64,000 nt of DNA from Cenococcum geophilum 1.58. Lineage: Eukaryota > Ascomycota > Dothideomycetes > Gloniales > Gloniaceae. The position numbers and the translations under genes were made by a program. The DNA lies in contig KV748176.1 in assembly GCA_001692895.1 (NCBI GenBank), positions 5,051,092 through 5,115,091 of the forward strand. The letters run 5' to 3'. Positions 61,170-64,000 of the stretch are shown here, piece by piece. The notes below the pieces were generated by a model. The model did no database searches. It was given only the letters and a program-made list of their open reading frames with translations, and was not told where the DNA came from. The stretch's first letter is position 1. Each line of letters begins with the position of its first letter.

Positions 61170-61331
61170 TGTCACGAAACTCGTATTAAGCTATTTATTA
61201 ATAAAAAATGGGTTTATTAATTAATCTTTAGGATCGTCTTAATTGTGTCTTTTTAACCTTAATCTAACGTGTCTTTAGTGACGTGTCTTTATGCACGGAC
61301 CACGCTACTAGAGAATATAGATTATTTAACA
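61170..61331 (-). repeat. 5' LTR of D
   Basis: 162 bp, TGTCACGAAACTCGTATT... to ...GATTATTTAACA, more mutated than the left copy. Confidence 0.88.
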
Positions 61332-61440
61332 CTATAAAGCTCTATATAAAGCTCTATATAAAGCTCTATATAAGGCTTTACGCAAAGCTCTACGTATAGA
61401 GGCTCTACTAAAGCTCTATATAAAGCCTTTATATATACAC
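61332..61440. repeat. 12-bp minisatellite AGCTCTATATAA, right block
   Basis: About nine units continuing the array of 47540-47817 after element D, then grading into CTTTATATATACACG. Confidence 0.85.
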
Positions 61441-62400
61441 GCGATATATTACTATTAGGTCCCCGCTATATTCCTAATAGCCTCTATATATACCTTTGCT
61501 AAGTATACTCCCTATATACACCTAGGTAGCCACCTTATTTTTTACCCTTTCTTTTTTATATCCTCCCTATCTAGGGAGATACTAGAATGACAGCTAGCAG
61601 ATAACCGTTGCTAAAACTAGACGATCGTTGCTAAAGCTAGACAACCGTTGCTAGAGCTAGACGACCGTCGCCGGAGCTAGACGACCATTACTGGAGCTAG
61701 ACAACCGCCGTTAGAGCTAGACAACTGTCGTTAAAGCTAGACAACCATCGTTAGAGCTAGACAACCGTCGTTAGAGCTAAACAACCGTCGTTAGAGCTAG
61801 ACGACTGTCGCTAGAGCTAGACAACCGTCGTTAGAGCTAGACGACTGTCGCTAGAGCTAGACAACCGTCGTTAGAGCTAGACGACTGTCGCTAGAGCTAA
61901 ACAGCTGTCGCTAGAGCTAGATAACCGTTATTAGAGTTAAACGACCATCGCTAGAGCTAGACGACCGTTATTAGAGCCATATAGCGGTCGCTAAAGCTAT
62001 ATAATAACCGTTTAAATAACTAGCTAGCGAATACTATAAACGATTTAATTAATTAATTAAATTAAGGTAATATAAATAGGTAGGTATAGATAGGTAGGTA
62101 TAAACAAATAGGTATAAATAGGTAGGTATAAATAGGTAGGTATAAATAGGTAGGTATAGATAGGTAGGTATAAACAGATAAATAAATAGACGGATAAATA
62201 GATAGATGGATAAATAGATAGACGGATAAATAGATAGACGGATAAATAGATAGACGGATAAATAGATAGACGGATAAATAGATAAATAGATAGATAGATA
62301 GACGGACGGATGGATAAACAGATAGATGGATAGATAGGTAGGTAGGCAAGCACTAGGCCAATTAACGATTTAAAGCCTCTGCGAGAGGCTTCCCCCTTAA
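61440..62400. repeat. Minisatellite core, copy 2 (inverted, decayed)
   Basis: Inverted relative to 34020-35400. Landmarks in order: TATTAGGTCCCCGCTATATTCC (matches 35260-35290), GCCACCTTATTTTTTACCC (matches about 35203-35221), the GCTAGAGCTAGACRACCGTCG array (61600-61990), a GATAGACGGATAAATA array (about 62170-62320, from the CCTACCTGT nonamers), GCAAGCACTAGGCC, and the palindrome GCCTCTGCGAGAGGC (about 62375). It lacks one of the two 430-bp units and the CCTGWCAGG ends. Differences are overwhelmingly transitions. Confidence 0.75.
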
Positions 62401-62837
62401 CGCCTAAGCAGGTAGCTTTACATTTTATATAGTTATAATATAAATATATTTAAAAGTATATTATAGCAATCCATAGGAATATATAATAATTTGGTTATTA
62501 TATAATTATAATTTATATAGTTACCATTTATATAGTTTTTATAATTTATATAGTTTTTACAATTTGTATTTATAAGGCGCATTTTACTACGTTTTGCTAT
62601 TAAGTGGTGCAAATTTGTTGCAAAATGCGCGGTTTACGCGAAACGCTATTAACCATATACGACTGTGTAAACTATATAGTCTGCATAGTTTGCAGCAAAT
62701 TGCCGCAAACCGCAACAACAAGCCTAAATTTTTTCTTCTGATAAACAGAAAATCAATTAGTAAAAAGAAAAGAAAAGAGTATATTAAAGAAAAACTGTCG
62801 GTCTGTTCTATATGTATTATTAATGTGGTTTTAGATA
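62401..62837. other. AT-rich spacer with short repeats and a palindrome, no gene
   Basis: TTTATATAGTT units recur at about 62512-62568. GCGCATTTT near 62578 and AAAATGCGC near 62623 form inverted arms around a TTTGC-rich loop. A 97-codon frame at 62594-62887 runs from here into the following gypsy piece and is judged accidental. Confidence 0.5.
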
Positions 62838-64000
62838 ATGCGAATAAATCTAAGGGACTAGATCTAAAGGAGGGGGATAAAGTATAGCTACTATATAAAA
62901 ATTTTAAAAGTTAATAACTAAGTAAGAAGTTAGACTATATTAGACTAGGACTATTTAAAATTATAGCTAAGATTTTAGAAATTATATATAGACTTAACTT
63001 ACTAGCAAAAATAAAAAATAACCCTATATAGCATATTGCGATGCTAGAATTAGTATATAAAGATATTAAGCTACTAGTTTATAAAGTAGATACGTATAAA
63101 GGATAAGAAGAAAACAAATAGTAAGTTTTAAAGGTTATTAGTTATAAGGACATTAATAACAAAATATAGTATAAAGTAAAGTAGATAGGCTATAATAAGA
63201 TTACCTAAAAACTACTATAGAACCTAAAAAACGCTATAAGAAATATATAGAAGTATTAAAAGAAACCAGGTTAGGTAATATTAAGGAGCTAAAAATAAAG
63301 GGATTAGTTAAAGGTAATAGATAAGCTAGATTATTTAAGGGATTTACTACTAACGTATATATTACAGACCTTATATTAGCAGTAGTGCGACTACTAAGAG
63401 TGGATATAAACGGGTTAGTTAAGATAGTACGGGAGGCGCTAGAACCGATCGAGCTATAGGATAAGGGGTAGCCGAGTTATATAGCCAGTTACGTTATAAG
63501 TTTGGAACGTAGGAACGTAGGAACGTAGGGACGTAACGTACTAACGTACTAATATACTAACGTACTAAACCCTTTACTATAGGGAGGAGTTATATATTTA
63601 AGGACATGTGGTCTCTATAGATAGTTTCTCTTTTTTATAGTAAATCTTAGAATATAATTAGAGTTAATCTATTAGGTAACCACTTCACTAGTTATTATTA
63701 CATTATTAACTTTTTATTTACCTCTATACCTAGCCTATTAATAAGTCTACTATAGTATTTCCTATAAGGCTTTATTATATATTTACTACTAAGGTTATAG
63801 TATTAATAAAGTCGAATAATATACTACTAAAAGCAGCCGCTATAACGCCGTTAACGGCAGCAACTATATTGGGATTAGGTAACGACACTAGTATAATAAA
63901 TACTAACTCTTAACTAGTTACCGTTAGATAGCTATAGGAAATAGTTAATTAATTAATAGATAATAATAGAATATTTAAAGAAAGGATTAATAGAATTAGA
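62838..64000 (+). mobile_element. B-related gypsy family I: pol end, LTR, gag start in tandem
   Basis: 62838-63300 matches the end of B pol and the chromodomain (compare 27610-28060). It is followed within 60 bp by a 420-bp LTR (63360-63779) and then by a gag start at about 63821 whose PLTAAT..LGLG block matches the B gag. So one LTR joins the 3' end of one element and the 5' end of another. Many breaks. The right end lies outside the window. Confidence 0.8.
63360..63779 (+). repeat. Shared LTR between two tandem family I units
   Basis: 420 bp, TATTACAG... to ...GGCTTTATTATA; related to B LTRs mainly in the right half. Contains tandem AACGTAGG and AACGTACT units at about 63507-63568. Confidence 0.82.

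Larger units (their letters stand above)
47818..61331 (-). mobile_element. Copia/Ty1 element D, split by B2
   Basis: LTRs at 47818-47992 (175 bp) and 61170-61331 (162 bp), starting TGTCACGAAACTC and ending in CA. TSD CTACG/CTATA lies within the minisatellite. Without B2 it is about 5.56 kb. Minus strand, reading leftward: gag from about 60890, zinc knuckle near 59990-59930, protease near 59700, integrase about 59250-58300, RT 57900 to 48900 (with B2 in the middle), RNase H to about 48050, polypurine tract (AAGCTAAGGGGG) next to the left LTR. Many breaks, though the left LTR is little changed. Confidence 0.9.

Noticed and set aside
61600-61990. Regularly spaced 21-24-bp repeats, considered as a CRISPR-like array
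   Set aside because: Head-to-tail minisatellite without unique spacers, in a eukaryotic setting, with an intact relative at 34.6-35.2 kb.
62057-62353. Two long minus-strand frames of repeated IYLSIYLF type
   Set aside because: Translation of the decayed GATAGACGGATAAATA array.

Overview
The window reads as nuclear DNA of a filamentous ascomycete (Pezizomycotina). It holds one intact host gene at the left edge, followed by about 60 kb of nested transposons. These are saturated with C-to-T and G-to-A transitions that remove CpA/TpG and leave TpA, the signature of repeat-induced point mutation (RIP). The gene, on the minus strand at 1995-3154, has three exons joined by GTATGT...AG introns and encodes the p25 subunit of dynactin. 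Normal composition continues to about 3411 and then changes abruptly.

The repeat block is a tree of insertions whose order can be read from matching target-site duplications (TSDs). A gypsy-like layer (F, 5085-5370 and 44477-47285, minus) was split by gypsy element C (5371-44471, plus, TSD GTTAC). C was hit by gypsy element B1 (7154-29172, plus, TSD TATAT) and by a Tad-like LINE (29986-40856, plus, 15-bp TSD). B1 in turn received gypsy A in its 5' LTR (7313-13292, minus, TSD AGGAA), a short LTR element without pol (15626-17814, TSD AGAAG/AGAGG), and copia element E (19025-24904, minus, TSD GGAGG). The LINE was hit by a hAT transposon (31145-36427, plus, 8-bp TSD). The hAT contains two little-mutated inserts: a 215-bp TTAA-flanked island (32503-32717) and a 1967-bp element packed with CCTGWCAGG repeats (33680-35646).

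Right of 47.3 kb, a 12-bp minisatellite was split by copia element D (47818-61331, minus, TSD CTACG/CTATA). D was itself split inside its reverse transcriptase by B2, a second copy of the B family (49372-57322, minus, TSD TTAAG). Then follow a decayed copy of the minisatellite core found in the 33.7-35.6 kb element (about 61440-62400) and the junction pol-LTR-gag of a B-related gypsy family running off the window.

No transposon here looks able to encode intact proteins; all long coding regions carry many breaks. The only functional gene I support is p25. The most interesting signals are an antisense accessory frame conserved in both B copies but absent from the relative at 63 kb; a short LTR element with a zinc-finger/coiled-coil frame and a leader like that of E; and islands that escaped mutation inside heavily mutated DNA. 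No tRNA, rRNA, CRISPR array or origin was recognised.
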